From contig JAZSQZ010000152.1 in the NCBI GenBank assembly GCA_045538175.1, positions 1 to 31,680 on the forward strand: a stretch of DNA of 31,680 bases. The letters run 5' to 3'. Shown here one piece after another: positions 7,286-13,448 of the stretch. The number at the start of each line of letters is the position of its first letter. The first letter of the stretch is position 1. This DNA comes from JAZSQZ01 sp045538175. Lineage in GTDB: Bacteria; Bacillota; Clostridia; Christensenellales; UBA1242. The notes under the pieces are model-generated. The model worked only from the letters and a program-made list of their open reading frames with translations. It was not told the origin of the DNA and searched no databases. Position numbers and translations under genes: made by a program.

Positions 7286-9277
7286 GTGTCTAGTGTAAAA
7301 GAAGAATACATAAAGCATAAATACATAAAAGGTGACGAATTCGTAACAGATGGTGTTACGATTATGGGTTGCCGCGAAGAAAGAAGTCGCGACATCATTG
7401 ATAACGGCCGCCTTGGTACTTATGACGCTAACGGAAACTATAGAATCTTAGACTCAATCAAAGAAGAACTTATAAGGTTGCCAAAGGTTGTTACACTCAC
7501 CAGCGCAAGCACATCTTTTGCGGGTGGTAATGACGAGTATGAAGCAAAAGCTAATATTCCTATTTTTGGGGATATTAAGTTTAAACTCGTCGTCAACAAC
7601 AATTCGGCTACCTTTTTTCTTATAGAAAAGGTTAACCGTGAAGCAGGTGGGTATCTTGAAATTTATGAAGAAAAATTAGAAACAATCGACCTTAAAAAAG
7701 AAGCCCTTGACCTTCCATTTATCTTTTCTTACTTCAATATTTCAAATGGCGATATCGACCTTGGTCAAAAATGGAAAGAAATCAATATTCCAAACATTTT
7801 AACCCGTAAAGTCTATATGGCTGCTTTATCTAAAAAGATAAAGGAAAACTCAAACCAAGTTACAGAAGAGCAAGCCTTCAACCGTATGGTTGATATGTTA
7901 AAAGAAGGTGGCGAGTATGGAAAAACCATCTTAGACAAACTTGATGAAAGAATGAAACAAAAGGGCGAGTTTGCAGTCTTTAGGGGCACAAATGCTTACG
8001 GTAAAGCCCTAAACGATATCTTACTTGGTACAATTCACTTAGTTAACTCAGAACAACCTGAGTTGTCGCTTGAAAATAAAGAACTCTATTATGAGTTGTT
8101 AGAAATTAGAAACAACACAACACAAGACATTTTGATTGAAGGAAGAAATGAACTTTCAAATGCAGATGTCGAACTTGCTGTTGAGAAAATAAATCAACTT
8201 ATGAAGTCGGGCGAACTTGATGAAGATTTGATTTTAGGTTACCCTGACGAAGAAGGCACAAGAGAACTTAAAAAAGCTATCTTGAAAAAAAGGGTAGAAA
8301 AAGAAGCCGAAGAAGGTGTTAGCGACTTAAACGAAGACGGCACACCTAAAACAAAAGAACAAAAGATTAAAGAAATCTTAGAAGGCAAAAGCAAAGCAAA
8401 GAAAAAACAAGCACAAAAGAAAGTTGTTCCTGCAAAGAAGCCACCTGCAAAGCAAAAACTAAAAGCAAAAGGCAAAGCAAAGAAAAAAGCAGCAGGCAAA
8501 AAGAAGGCAAAAAAGAAAGCAAAAAAACCTGTTGTCAAAAAGGCAGCAAAAGGTTTAAAACCAGGAAAAGCAAAAAAAGGCGCAGTCGTTGCTAAGAAGA
8601 AGAAAAAGAAGAAAAAGAGCGACGATTTGTTTAGAAGAGACTCAGAGTTTTTGAGAAATTTATTTGTCACACCTGCAATTTATTCTGGTATCACTAGTTT
8701 AAAAAGTTTCTCTAAAGAACAAGAAAGTCCAATTATCATTAGACAATTCAAACCAACAGAGCAACAAAGACCACAACAACCACGAGAAGAATCACCTGAA
8801 GCACGTTTTAAAGAAAGTAACATTTTTGCTGGTGCATCAAGAGAAAGGGGACACAGAATTGTCCCTGCAAGGCAAGCAGAAAACAATGTCTTTGGCCGCG
8901 GTGCTGAAAGAACCACACAACACGAAAGAGACCTTAGGGTTATTCATAGGGAAAGGGCCAATGAAAGCCCTGATATTACACCTGTTATGCCAGGTAGCGA
9001 TGCAGACATATTAGGTCCAGCAGAAGACACCTTTGGATTATCAAACAATGGTGGGGGTGAAAGAGAAAATAACCCATTTAGTGCAGGAAGGGGTGGAAGA
9101 GAAGATAATCCGTTTGCAACAAATCCAAGGGTTGGACAAGAAAACAATCCATTTGCTACAAACCCACTTACACCACCTGAAACAGGGCCAGATTCTACAC
9201 TTACTGAAACAAATCCGTTTGCTACGGATAGTGCTGATATGGCATCAACAATTCTTGATCATTATTTCAAGAGCTAA
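7286..9277 (+). CDS. Large protein of unknown function with lysine-rich stretch and C-terminal N-x-F repeats (663 aa)
   Basis: I do not recognise the N-terminal part. The GTG start at 7286 follows GAAGAGG by 7 nt. Three parts are visible. Residues 1-365 are a mixed-charge, probably folded region without signal peptide or membrane segment. Residues about 367-447 are almost only Lys, Ala, Gly and Pro, including a run of eight lysines, much like histone-H1-like tails, and could bind nucleic acid or polyphosphate. Residues about 460-663 are low-complexity (Gln, Glu, Arg, Asn, Pro) with six short motifs N-(P/I/V)-F-(A/G/S) at residues 512, 534, 596, 608, 621 and 643, usually preceded by an acidic residue and Asn or Thr. 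Such short repeats suggest a docking tail for several partners. The next gene starts 21 nt after the stop, so the two are probably co-expressed. Antisense open frames here come from the repetitive composition. Confidence 0.8.
   Translation: MSSVKEEYIKHKYIKGDEFVTDGVTIMGCREERSRDIIDNGRLGTYDANGNYRILDSIKEELIRLPKVVTLTSASTSFAGGNDEYEAKANIPIFGDIKFKLVVNNNSATFFLIEKVNREAGGYLEIYEEKLETIDLKKEALDLPFIFSYFNISNGDIDLGQKWKEINIPNILTRKVYMAALSKKIKENSNQVTEEQAFNRMVDMLKEGGEYGKTILDKLDERMKQKGEFAVFRGTNAYGKALNDILLGTIHLVNSEQPELSLENKELYYELLEIRNNTTQDILIEGRNELSNADVELAVEKINQLMKSGELDEDLILGYPDEEGTRELKKAILKKRVEKEAEEGVSDLNEDGTPKTKEQKIKEILEGKSKAKKKQAQKKVVPAKKPPAKQKLKAKGKAKKKAAGKKKAKKKAKKPVVKKAAKGLKPGKAKKGAVVAKKKKKKKKSDDLFRRDSEFLRNLFVTPAIYSGITSLKSFSKEQESPIIIRQFKPTEQQRPQQPREESPEARFKESNIFAGASRERGHRIVPARQAENNVFGRGAERTTQHERDLRVIHRERANESPDITPVMPGSDADILGPAEDTFGLSNNGGGERENNPFSAGRGGREDNPFATNPRVGQENNPFATNPLTPPETGPDSTLTETNPFATDSADMASTILDHYFKS
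8819..9223 (+). repeat. Six N-x-F-(A/G/S) motifs in the C-terminal tail
   Basis: Codons for NIFA, NVFG, NPFS, NPFA, NPFA and NPFA begin at 8819, 8885, 9071, 9107, 9146 and 9212. The last three are the most alike, including the following Thr, and look like recent in-frame repeat growth. The NPF motif is known in eukaryotes as a ligand of EH domains; no such use is claimed here. Confidence 0.75.
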
Positions 9278-9298
9278 TAAACACAAGGAGAAAAACAT

Positions 9299-10000
9299 AT
9301 GGATGATTTCCCACTAGACCTAGACTACAACAATTATCTTTCCGAAGCTCGTCCTATTAGGAGCAACTTATCTTTTTCTAACATAACACAACAAGATATG
9401 CTTGCTGTTCCTGTTTTTAGGGAAGAAGAAGAAAGAACTGTTGCTAGTATTACAACTGTATTTGACGATGCAAAACCTATTGTTGATTCATCTCCAAAAC
9501 ATATAATTTTATATAAGAGTATGGTTCAAAACCTAAATGAAGACGCTTCTATGTGTGCAGACAGCATTTATGGTCGTCTTACTTTCAGCGTTTTAACAAA
9601 TGATATTCCTGGTGTTGAAAAGGGACACACTTTTCCATTTTTAGAAGATGCAAGGAAATATGATAGTGTCTACTCAATGTACAAGAAAAACCCAGCATCA
9701 AAAACAGGTGTCAAATGGTTGTGCGACAATCCTTTTGATAGATATATGAGACAAAATTATATGCCATACCTTGGTGTTGTTGAAGGCAAACTTGCAATGT
9801 CACAAACTGCAGCATATGGCCTTCAAAAAAGAATTGCACTTATGGATAAGGGGTTTGAAAATTTGTTATATCTTGCCGATGGTGTTAAAACCCCTATTCT
9901 TAAAAACGGAAGCGCTGGTGAATTCTTTAAGTATATAAGGGCTCACGAGCAAGAATACAGGCTTATTAAGCCACAACAAAAAACACAATATTCACAATAA
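9299..10000 (+). CDS. Protein of unknown function, second gene of the unit (233 aa)
   Basis: ATG 9299 is 8 nt after AAGGAG (9285-9290). The product is soluble, with no signal peptide, membrane segment, cysteine pair or nucleotide-binding motif that I can see. The first 60 residues are acidic and probably disordered; from about 65 a folded part begins (HIILYKSMVQNL), followed by YGRLTFSVL, CDNPFDRYMRQNYMPYLGVV and AAYGLQKRIALMDKGF. It carries one NPF of its own (CDNPF), reminiscent of the motifs in the preceding protein, though this may be chance. The 21-nt gap from the preceding gene and shared promoter suggest that the two products act together. Function is unknown. Confidence 0.75.
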   Translation: MDDFPLDLDYNNYLSEARPIRSNLSFSNITQQDMLAVPVFREEEERTVASITTVFDDAKPIVDSSPKHIILYKSMVQNLNEDASMCADSIYGRLTFSVLTNDIPGVEKGHTFPFLEDARKYDSVYSMYKKNPASKTGVKWLCDNPFDRYMRQNYMPYLGVVEGKLAMSQTAAYGLQKRIALMDKGFENLLYLADGVKTPILKNGSAGEFFKYIRAHEQEYRLIKPQQKTQYSQ

Positions 10001-10015
10001 AATTTCAAAAAATGA

Positions 10016-10044
10016 TTGACAACAAGTGGTTTATGTGTTATATT
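10016..10044 (+). promoter_or_regulatory. rpmG-secE-nusG promoter
   Basis: A perfect TTGACA (10016-10021) and TATATT (10039-10044) with 17 bp between. The start would be near 10051. Confidence 0.8.
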
Positions 10045-10047
10045 CTA

Positions 10048-10079
10048 TTAACACTCGCTTTTAGGGGTGTTAATTTTTT
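10048..10079 (+). promoter_or_regulatory. Terminator-like hairpin at the 5' end of the rpmG transcript
   Basis: TTAACACTC (10048-10056) pairs with GGGTGTTAA (10065-10073) and is followed by six T residues. At most 6 bp of the stem (from 10051) lie in the predicted transcript. The T run can alternatively pair with the A run at 10081-10086. It may be an attenuator, a 5' stabilising hairpin, or the terminator of the upstream unit overlapping the new start. Confidence 0.5.
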
Positions 10080-10106
10080 GAAAAAATTTAGGAAAGGTAG
10101 TTTGAT

Positions 10107-10256
10107 ATGAGAGATAGAATTACACTTGCTTGCACAGAATGCAAACAAAGAAATTATGATACAAAAAAGAACAAAAAGAATGATCCTGATAGAATCGAAA
10201 TGAGCAAATATTGCCCATTCTGCAGAAAACACACTGCTCATAAGGAAACAAAATAA
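10107..10256 (+). CDS. rpmG: Ribosomal protein bL33, zinc-binding form (49 aa)
   Basis: bL33 is a small zinc-ribbon protein of the large subunit near the E site. Seen: MRDRITLACTECKQRNYDTKKNK, then EMSKYCPFCRKHTAHKETK; the four zinc cysteines are C9, C12, C36 and C39 in two CxxC pairs, so this is the C+ form. Length is typical (49-50). The start ATG 10107 follows GGAAAGG by about 9 nt. The rpmG-secE-nusG-rplK-rplA order is the standard Firmicutes arrangement, here without the tRNA-Trp gene that often lies between rpmG and secE in other species. Confidence 0.97.
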   Translation: MRDRITLACTECKQRNYDTKKNKKNDPDRIEMSKYCPFCRKHTAHKETK

Positions 10257-10266
10257 TTTGTTTTTT

Positions 10267-10292
10267 ACAACTGTTTATTGGCAGTTGTTTTT
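10267..10292 (+). terminator. Weak hairpin between rpmG and secE
   Basis: ACAACTG (10267-10273) with CAGTTGT (10282-10288) and five T residues (10288-10292). It could lower secE-nusG expression relative to rpmG; the T run is short, so partial termination is most likely. Confidence 0.4.
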
Positions 10293-10314
10293 ACCAATTT
10301 AGACGGAGGGTTTT

Positions 10315-10641
10315 ATGGCAAAAGTCGAACAAGAAAAAGAAGGCTTAACCAAAGAACAAATTAAGGAACAAAAAAGAGCTGAAAAAGAAGCAAAGAAAAC
10401 CGAAAAAGAATCCCTTAAAAATGGCAAAAAGAAAAAAGCCAAAAAAGAAAAGAAGGGTGGAGTAGGTAAGAAGTTTAAAGAAACTGTTTCTGAGCTTAGA
10501 AAAGTCAGCTGGCCAAGTTTTGGAACTGTTGTAAAAAAGACAGGTGTTGTTTTAGCTGTTGTCGTTATTTTTACAGTTGTATTGTTTGGCTTTGACTATG
10601 TTCTCGGTTTACTTTATAACCTATTTACAAGCCAACTATAA
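10315..10641 (+). CDS. secE: Preprotein translocase subunit SecE
   Basis: SecE clamps the SecY channel in the cytoplasmic membrane. Seen in 108 aa: an unusually long, Lys/Glu-rich cytoplasmic N-terminal extension (1-50), then the amphipathic helix and family signature KFKETVSELRKVSWPS (about 53-68), then one membrane segment (about 75-97). Bacterial one-TM SecE proteins are usually 60-75 aa, so the charged extension is the odd feature; Lys-rich extensions are also known in other low-GC bacteria. GGAGGG 4-5 nt before ATG 10315 is strong. nusG follows 12 nt downstream. Confidence 0.95.
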   Translation: MAKVEQEKEGLTKEQIKEQKRAEKEAKKTEKESLKNGKKKKAKKEKKGGVGKKFKETVSELRKVSWPSFGTVVKKTGVVLAVVVIFTVVLFGFDYVLGLLYNLFTSQL

Positions 10642-10653
10642 AGGATAAGTTTG

Positions 10654-11184
10654 ATGGATAATATTTTAGAAGAAAAAGCAAAATGGTATGTTCTTCACAC
10701 TTTCTCAGGCTACGAACAAGTTGCTAAAGATAACTTAGAAGTTGTTGTGAAGAAATATAATCTTGAAAACCGTATTTTCGAAGTTGTTATTCCTATGGAA
10801 GAAACAATCGAAGAAAAAAATGGTAAGAAGAAACTTGTTTCTAGAAAGGCAATGCCTTCTTACTTATTTATCAAAATGATTTATGGTGATGACTTATGGC
10901 ACAACATTACACGTACTCGTGGTATCACAGGTTTTGTTGGTCCTAAAGGTCGTCCACTTGCTCTTACTGAAGAAGAAATTAGAAAGATGCATTTAGAGAA
11001 GGTTACAGTTGATATTGACCTTCGCGAAAATGATAAGATAGAAGTCATTGACGGACCACTTAACGAATTTGTCGGTACTGTTATCTCAGTTGATGTCGAT
11101 AACAAGAAATGCAAAGTCAACGTTGAAATGTTCGGTCGTGAAACACCAGTTGATCTTGATTTTTCTCAAATTAGAAAAATCTAA
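10654..11184 (+). CDS. nusG: Transcription elongation and antitermination factor NusG
   Basis: NusG binds RNA polymerase and couples transcription to translation or pausing. Seen in 176 aa: the NGN domain start KWYVLHTFSGYEQVAKDNL, then the RKAMPSYLFIKM strand, RTRGITGFVG, and the C-terminal KOW domain with GPLNEFVGTVISVD (about 130-143). ATG 10654, 7 nt after AAGGAT, is preferred to the TTG at 10651. The E-K-KNGKKK insert in the NGN domain is common in Firmicutes. Second gene after secE in the same operon. Confidence 0.96.
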   Translation: MDNILEEKAKWYVLHTFSGYEQVAKDNLEVVVKKYNLENRIFEVVIPMEETIEEKNGKKKLVSRKAMPSYLFIKMIYGDDLWHNITRTRGITGFVGPKGRPLALTEEEIRKMHLEKVTVDIDLRENDKIEVIDGPLNEFVGTVISVDVDNKKCKVNVEMFGRETPVDLDFSQIRKI

Positions 11185-11191
11185 TTAAATT

Positions 11192-11219
11192 TTGTTAATA
11201 AGTCGTTTCGATTTATTAT
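11192..11219 (+). promoter_or_regulatory. Possible promoter for rplK-rplA
   Basis: TTGTTA (11192-11197) and TATTAT (11214-11219), 16 bp apart, in the 134-bp gap after nusG. No terminator is seen between nusG and this site. Confidence 0.45.
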
Positions 11220-11223
11220 ATAT

Positions 11224-11284
11224 ACACGGTTTCCGTGTTCGTGGGAGAATCGTAAATATTTTCATGCGATTTGCTAAAACCACA
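11224..11284 (+). promoter_or_regulatory. Leader upstream of rplK with probable ribosomal protein L1 binding site
   Basis: After a small hairpin (ACACGG with CCGTGT), GTGG (11241-11244) pairs with CCAC (11280-11283); an internal loop GAG opposite a TGCTAAAA stretch is followed by an inner stem AATCG (11248-11252) with CGATT (11267-11271). A stem, asymmetric loop, stem of this kind is the L1-site mimic used in feedback control of L11/L1 operons. A second copy is found before rplA. Confidence 0.6.
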
Positions 11285-11318
11285 TTTGCTTTAAAAAAGC
11301 AGGAGGAAGTAATACATT

Positions 11319-11747
11319 ATGGCAGAAAAGAAAATTAGTGCACAAGTTAAGTTGCAATTGCCAGCAGGTAAAGCCACACCAGGGCCACCAGTAGGTTCAT
11401 CTCTCGGACCTCATGGAATTAACATTGCAGGTTTTACAAAAGAGTTTAACGAAAAAACAGCTAGCCAAGAAGGTTTGATTATTCCGGTTGTTGTTACAAT
11501 CTACGCAGACCGTTCATTCAGCTTTGTTCTTAAAACTCCACCAGCTGCAGTACTTATTAAAAAGGCTTGCGGAATTGAAACTGCTTCAGCTAAACCTAAC
11601 AAAATCAAAGTTGCTCAAATTACAAAAGCACAAGTTAGACAAATTGCTGAAACTAAGATGCCTGATCTTAACGCTTCTTCAATTGAGGCTGCTATGTCTA
11701 TGATTGAAGGTGCTGCAAGAAGTATGGGTGTTACAGTTGTTGATTAA
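11319..11747 (+). CDS. rplK: Ribosomal protein uL11
   Basis: uL11 builds the stalk base with L10 and L7/L12 and is needed for stringent-response activation by RelA. Seen in 142 aa: the N-terminal domain with KLQLPAGKATPGPPVGSSLGPHG, the linker around FVLKTPPAA, and the 23S-rRNA-binding C-terminal domain with MPDLNASSIEAAMSMIEGAARSMG. Length is typical (140-143). The start follows a GCAGGAGGAAG SD by 10-12 nt. rplA follows after the second L1-type site. Confidence 0.97.
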   Translation: MAEKKISAQVKLQLPAGKATPGPPVGSSLGPHGINIAGFTKEFNEKTASQEGLIIPVVVTIYADRSFSFVLKTPPAAVLIKKACGIETASAKPNKIKVAQITKAQVRQIAETKMPDLNASSIEAAMSMIEGAARSMGVTVVD

Positions 11748-11763
11748 TATTATTATTTAATTA

Positions 11764-11794
11764 GTGGGAGAACTTAAGTGTTCATTATAACCAC
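11764..11794 (+). promoter_or_regulatory. Second probable L1 binding site, before rplA
   Basis: GTGG (11764-11767) pairs with CCAC (11791-11794); the inner stem is GAAC (11770-11773) with GTTC (11780-11783), and the unpaired ATTATAA lies on the 3' side. Layout matches the site before rplK. The SD AGGAGG (11795-11800) follows immediately, so bound L1 would block initiation on its own gene. Confidence 0.6.
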
Positions 11795-11805
11795 AGGAGG
11801 ATTTT

Positions 11806-12489
11806 ATGAAATTAGGAAAAAGATATAAAGAATGTGTTGCTGCATATGATGCAAGCAAAACATACGAACAAGCTGAAGCTATGGATATCGTTATCAAAAA
11901 TGCTAAGGCTAAATTTGATGAAACTGTTGAACTCCATGTTAAACTTGGTGTTGACGGTAGAAGTGCTGACCAACAAGTTAGAGGCACAGTTGTTCTTCCA
12001 GCAGGTACTGGTAAGAAAGTTAGAGTTTTAGTTATCGCTAAAGGTGATAAAGCTGACGAAGCAACTAAAGCTGGTGCTGATATTGTCGGTGCAGAAGAAA
12101 TCATCGCAAAAATTCAAGGTGGTTGGTTAGATTTTGATGTCTGTATCACAACACCTGATATGATGGGTTTTGTTGGTAGAATTGCTAAAGTTTTAGGACC
12201 TCGTGGTCTTATGCCAAACCCAAAGAGTGGCACAGTTACTCTTGATGTTAAGAAAGCTATCAACGATGTTAAAGCTGGTAAAGTTGAATACAGACTTGAT
12301 AAAACAAACATCATTCACGTTGGTATTGGTAAAGCAAGTTTCGGTGTTGAAAAACTCCTTGAAAACTATGATGCAATTATGAGCGCAATTGTTAAATCAA
12401 AACCAGCAGCTGCAAAAGGTATCTACCTTCGTAGCATTACTTTAAGTTCTACAATGGGACCTGGAGTAAAAACAAAATACAATGCATAA
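11806..12489 (+). CDS. rplA: Ribosomal protein uL1
   Basis: uL1 forms the mobile L1 stalk at the E site and represses its own operon by binding the mRNA. Seen in 227 aa: KRYKECVAAYD, VELHVKLGVDGRSADQQVRGTVVLPAGTGK as two shorter conserved blocks, the PDMMGFVGRIAKVLGPRGLMPNPK signature near residues 113-136, and GKVEYRLDKTNIIHVGIGKASF. Length is typical (225-232). AGGAGG 5 nt before the ATG is strong. A terminator follows at 12498, so rplJ-rplL form a separate unit. Confidence 0.97.
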   Translation: MKLGKRYKECVAAYDASKTYEQAEAMDIVIKNAKAKFDETVELHVKLGVDGRSADQQVRGTVVLPAGTGKKVRVLVIAKGDKADEATKAGADIVGAEEIIAKIQGGWLDFDVCITTPDMMGFVGRIAKVLGPRGLMPNPKSGTVTLDVKKAINDVKAGKVEYRLDKTNIIHVGIGKASFGVEKLLENYDAIMSAIVKSKPAAAKGIYLRSITLSSTMGPGVKTKYNA

Positions 12490-12497
12490 TTTTAAAA

Positions 12498-12524
12498 AAC
12501 AAGCAAGATTTTGCTTGTTTTTTT
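12498..12524 (+). terminator. rplK-rplA terminator
   Basis: AACAAGCAA (12498-12506) with TTGCTTGTT (12511-12519), loop GATT, and a T run. Confidence 0.92.
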
Positions 12525-12561
12525 ATTTTTAAAAATGGGTCTAGAAAAAATGTTTATATAG

Positions 12562-12576
12562 TGTTATAATTGAGTT
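12562..12576 (+). promoter_or_regulatory. Extended -10 promoter placing the start at the ATG
   Basis: TGTTATAAT (12562-12570) is an extended -10 element (TGn plus consensus TATAAT). The next six bases lead directly into ATG 12577, where the transcript would start. No -35 or SD is seen. Confidence 0.65.
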
Positions 12577-13059
12577 ATGGTAGTTTATAGATATTTATCA
12601 AAAAGAGAACTTCACGCTTTTACAGAAGGGGATATGAGTAAAGTCGGTGCTGAATATTTTGAAACTGAAAAAAGTATTAGTAACACCCATAAATATAAAG
12701 AAGGTGTAAAGTACCTACATTTTTTTCAAAGTTTAAAAGACTTAAAACATATCGAAAAAGTAAGAGACAGAAATAAAGAGCACTTTGTTGCACAGTTTGA
12801 TATTCCTATTCTTACATTGCTATCTTGTGCAGGTAAAGGTTATTATCCTGCAAGTGGTTACGACTTAGATTGCGAAGTTGTTAGAGAATATGCTATCCCT
12901 GTTGAAAACATAAGACCTAGTTTTCTTGAAGGATATGTATCTGCAAACGAGTTTAACACAGGGGATAAGTTTTCACAACCGGGAGAACTTGGCAAACAAT
13001 TCGATATAGAAAAACAGCCTATAGATTTTTCTTTGATAGATGTCGTACAAGACCAATAA
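12577..13059 (+). CDS. Protein of unknown function, probably leaderless (160 aa)
   Basis: The product is soluble, with no signal peptide or membrane segment. It begins MVVYRYLSKRELHAFTEGD, has KYKEGVKYLHFFQSL (about 40-54), FDIPILTLLSCAGKGYYP (about 73-90), and REYAIPVENIRPSF (about 107-120), and ends in a polar tail. The order VYRYLS near the start, HFF in the middle, and an E-(Y)-x-(I/V)-P segment loosely recalls small ADP-ribosyltransferase-like folds, but there is no decisive catalytic set and I regard this as weak. No SD is present and the -10 hexamer ends 6 bp before the ATG. It stands alone between two ribosomal protein units, where many Firmicutes have no gene. Function unknown. Confidence 0.78.
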   Translation: MVVYRYLSKRELHAFTEGDMSKVGAEYFETEKSISNTHKYKEGVKYLHFFQSLKDLKHIEKVRDRNKEHFVAQFDIPILTLLSCAGKGYYPASGYDLDCEVVREYAIPVENIRPSFLEGYVSANEFNTGDKFSQPGELGKQFDIEKQPIDFSLIDVVQDQ

Positions 13060-13102
13060 ACATTATATTCCCTTTACAACATCAGAACTTTTAAATTTAG
13101 TG

Positions 13103-13131
13103 TTGACGTTTATATTTGAATATGTTATATT
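13103..13131 (+). promoter_or_regulatory. Promoter P1 upstream of rplJ (drives the small RNA)
   Basis: TTGACG (13103-13108) and TATATT (13126-13131), 17 bp apart; predicted start 13138, exactly at the first base of the hairpin RNA. Confidence 0.7.
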
Positions 13132-13137
13132 ACTTAT

Positions 13138-13199
13138 AGAATTTCATTGACCTTATTTTTAAGGCACAGGCGAAAGGCCAGAATTGAAATTCTTTTTTT
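13138..13199 (+). ncRNA. Candidate small structured RNA, about 62 nt, ending in a terminator
   Basis: From the predicted start, AGAATTTCA (13138-13146) pairs with TGAAATTCT (13185-13193), followed by T residues to 13199. Inside are two short hairpins: CCTTA with TAAGG, loop TTTT (13151-13164), and GGC with GCC, loop GAAAG (about 13169-13179). The whole is a compact three-way junction closed by the terminator stem. It matches no RNA family I recognise. It may be a stand-alone small RNA, an attenuator before rplJL, or the terminator of the preceding gene. Confidence 0.5.
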
Positions 13200-13208
13200 A
13201 TTTTAAGA

Positions 13209-13237
13209 TTGACAATTAAACTTTTAAAACTTATAAA
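13209..13237 (+). promoter_or_regulatory. Promoter P2 upstream of rplJ
   Basis: Perfect TTGACA (13209-13214) and TATAAA (13232-13237), 17 bp apart, directly after the small-RNA terminator. Confidence 0.65.
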
Positions 13238-13262
13238 ACTATTAAAAAATATCAAAAAAGTA

Positions 13263-13291
13263 TTGACAAATTTATTAAACTACTATATAAT
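13263..13291 (+). promoter_or_regulatory. Promoter P3 upstream of rplJ
   Basis: Full consensus: TTGACA (13263-13268), 17 bp, TATAAT (13286-13291). The start near 13298 lies just before the L10 leader, so this is the likely main promoter of rplJ-rplL. Confidence 0.88.
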
Positions 13292-13309
13292 ATGCGAGTA
13301 CTAAAAAAT

Positions 13310-13368
13310 ATTATATCTAAGACAGCAAGTGGGGTAGCCCGTAAAACAAACTGTTGCTTGCCGAGATA
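13310..13368 (+). promoter_or_regulatory. L10 leader RNA
   Basis: The family signature is present: AGACAGCAAG on the 5' side and CTTGCCGAGA on the 3' side. The outer stem is TATCT (13314-13318) with AGATA (13364-13368), then GCAAG (13325-13329) with CTTGC (13357-13361), with the GGGG-TA-GCCC element between. L10, probably with L7/L12, binds this leader in bacteria and represses the operon. Confidence 0.88.
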
Positions 13369-13391
13369 AGTTATATATTGTTAAATTTTTT

Positions 13392-13423
13392 AACCTTATA
13401 CTTATTTCGGTATAAGGTTTTTT
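13392..13423 (+). terminator. Attenuator terminator in the rplJ leader
   Basis: AACCTTATAC (13392-13401) with GTATAAGGTT (13410-13419), loop TTATTTCG, then a T run, placed between the L10 leader and the SD of rplJ. This fits transcription attenuation controlled by L10 binding. Confidence 0.85.
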
Positions 13424-13448
13424 AGTGGAAATTTAACAGGAGGTTATG

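Noticed and set aside
8239..8670. Antisense open frames of 60-160 aa in repetitive regions (also 28535-28909 and 15810-16145)
   Set aside because: They are by-products of Lys-, Glu- or Asp-rich codon runs (AAG, GAA, GAT) on the other strand and have no SD or protein-like composition.
8819..9223. NPF motifs as eukaryote-like EH-domain ligands
   Set aside because: No EH-domain protein is known in such bacteria, and short low-complexity repeats produce such motifs easily.
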